Shown here: piece after piece, positions 11,586-11,870 of the stretch | Layout: each line of letters starts with the position of its first letter | Position numbering within the stretch: the first letter of the stretch is position 1 | DNA from: Spirochaetia bacterium | Lineage (GTDB): Bacteria; Spirochaetota; Spirochaetia; Treponematales; Treponemataceae | Assembly (NCBI GenBank): GCA_900770075.1 | Contig: CAAGIZ010000052.1 | Span: 1 to 11,870, forward strand | Direction of reading: 5' to 3' | Length of the DNA stretch: 11,870 nt | The notes under the pieces: generated by a model | Told to the model about the DNA's origin: nothing | Database searches by the model: none | What the model saw: the letters and a program-made list of their open reading frames with translations, nothing else | Translations under genes and position numbers: made by a program

Positions 11586-11870
11586 TTATTTAATTTCTAT
11601 CAGCCGATAATTGCGACTACCGAATCCTATTTTTTCTGCATGTTCAAGTGTATGGATTCCATTTCGGCTTTCAATGCGTTCAATAAGGCTGCCGGAATCT
11701 TTTGCTTTGTAGACTAAATCCACGCAGGCCTGGTCTAAAGCTACCGGGTCAAAGCTTGCAAGAATTCCGATGTCGTGCATGTCTGGCTCTGCAGGATTTG
11801 AATCACAGTCGCAATCTACAGAAAGCCTGTTCATTACGTTTACACAGACAATGCCTTTTCCGTCTTGCAT
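11586..11870 (-). CDS. second DUF362 protein, partial (C-terminal 94 residues)
   Basis: Only the 3' end is in the window; the gene continues past the right edge, and the methionine at 11870 is almost certainly internal. The visible part matches DUF362 C-termini: GKGIVCVNVMNRLSVDCDCD (4-23), a loop with AEPDMHD, GILASFDPVALDQACVDLVY (35-54), RNGIHTLEHAEKIGFGSRNY (69-88) and the end RLIEIK. The paired cysteines of CDCD (residues 20 and 22 of the fragment) are candidate metal or Fe-S ligands that the downstream copy lacks. The similar ends (GSRNYRLIEIK and GKRNYRLVEIK) show that the two genes are tandem paralogues. Whether this copy has a signal peptide or ferredoxin motif cannot be seen. It is the most upstream gene visible in the reverse operon, and the operon promoter is outside the window. 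Confidence 0.85.
   Translation of the reverse strand: MQDGKGIVCVNVMNRLSVDCDCDSNPAEPDMHDIGILASFDPVALDQACVDLVYKAKDSGSLIERIESRNGIHTLEHAEKIGFGSRNYRLIEIK

Overview
The window looks like chromosomal DNA of a flagellated, Treponema-like spirochaete. This rests on the gene mix (a flagellar anti-sigma factor FlgM, a lone PTS Enzyme I, an Rsm22-type protein, DUF362 and exported flavodoxin-like proteins) and on intergenic structured elements resembling the Flavo-1 RNA reported from Flavobacteria and Spirochaetes. The genus is an inference; no rRNA or other marker is present. There are no tRNA or rRNA genes, insertion sequences, prophage genes or CRISPR arrays.

Layout. Positions 1-147 hold the tail of a possible structured repeat and a strong promoter. 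A forward block follows: ptsI (148-1842), der (1854-3434), a small MerR-type regulator (3452-3772) and an Rsm22-family methyltransferase-like gene (3790-5253). The gaps are 11-18 bp, so this is probably one operon with an extra promoter possible before der. It pairs phosphotransfer signalling with ribosome assembly (Der, Rsm22). A convergent 129-bp gap (5254-5382) contains a Flavo-1-like element. A reverse block follows: a SpoU/TrmH-family RNA methyltransferase (5383-6219) downstream of a GldA/Fe-ADH-fold protein that has lost its metal ligands (6323-7474). A 181-bp gap then carries a 14-bp tandem repeat and the flgM terminator. Upstream of it is the reverse pair rsmI-flgM (8676-7656).

The 306-bp gap 8677-8982 is divergent. 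It holds an rsmI promoter with its -10 box six bases from the start codon, a second structured element with a 16-bp stem, and the tetR promoter, whose -10 box sits in a perfect inverted repeat. tetR (8983-9654) faces a tight reverse operon that enters from beyond the right edge: a partial DUF362 gene, a full DUF362 gene with a signal peptide, a CMD-family protein and a flavodoxin with a signal peptide. This last operon, apparently a partly exported flavin/redox set, is the most system-like part of the window. Its function is not established from sequence.

Two themes cut across the map. First, operon-leading genes (ptsI, rsmI, perhaps der) have -10 boxes 6-8 bases from the start codon, while internal genes mostly have good Shine-Dalgarno sites, which suggests leaderless or near-leaderless transcripts. 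Second, three intergenic stretches share a core of TGTAG, 4-7 bases, then AGC.
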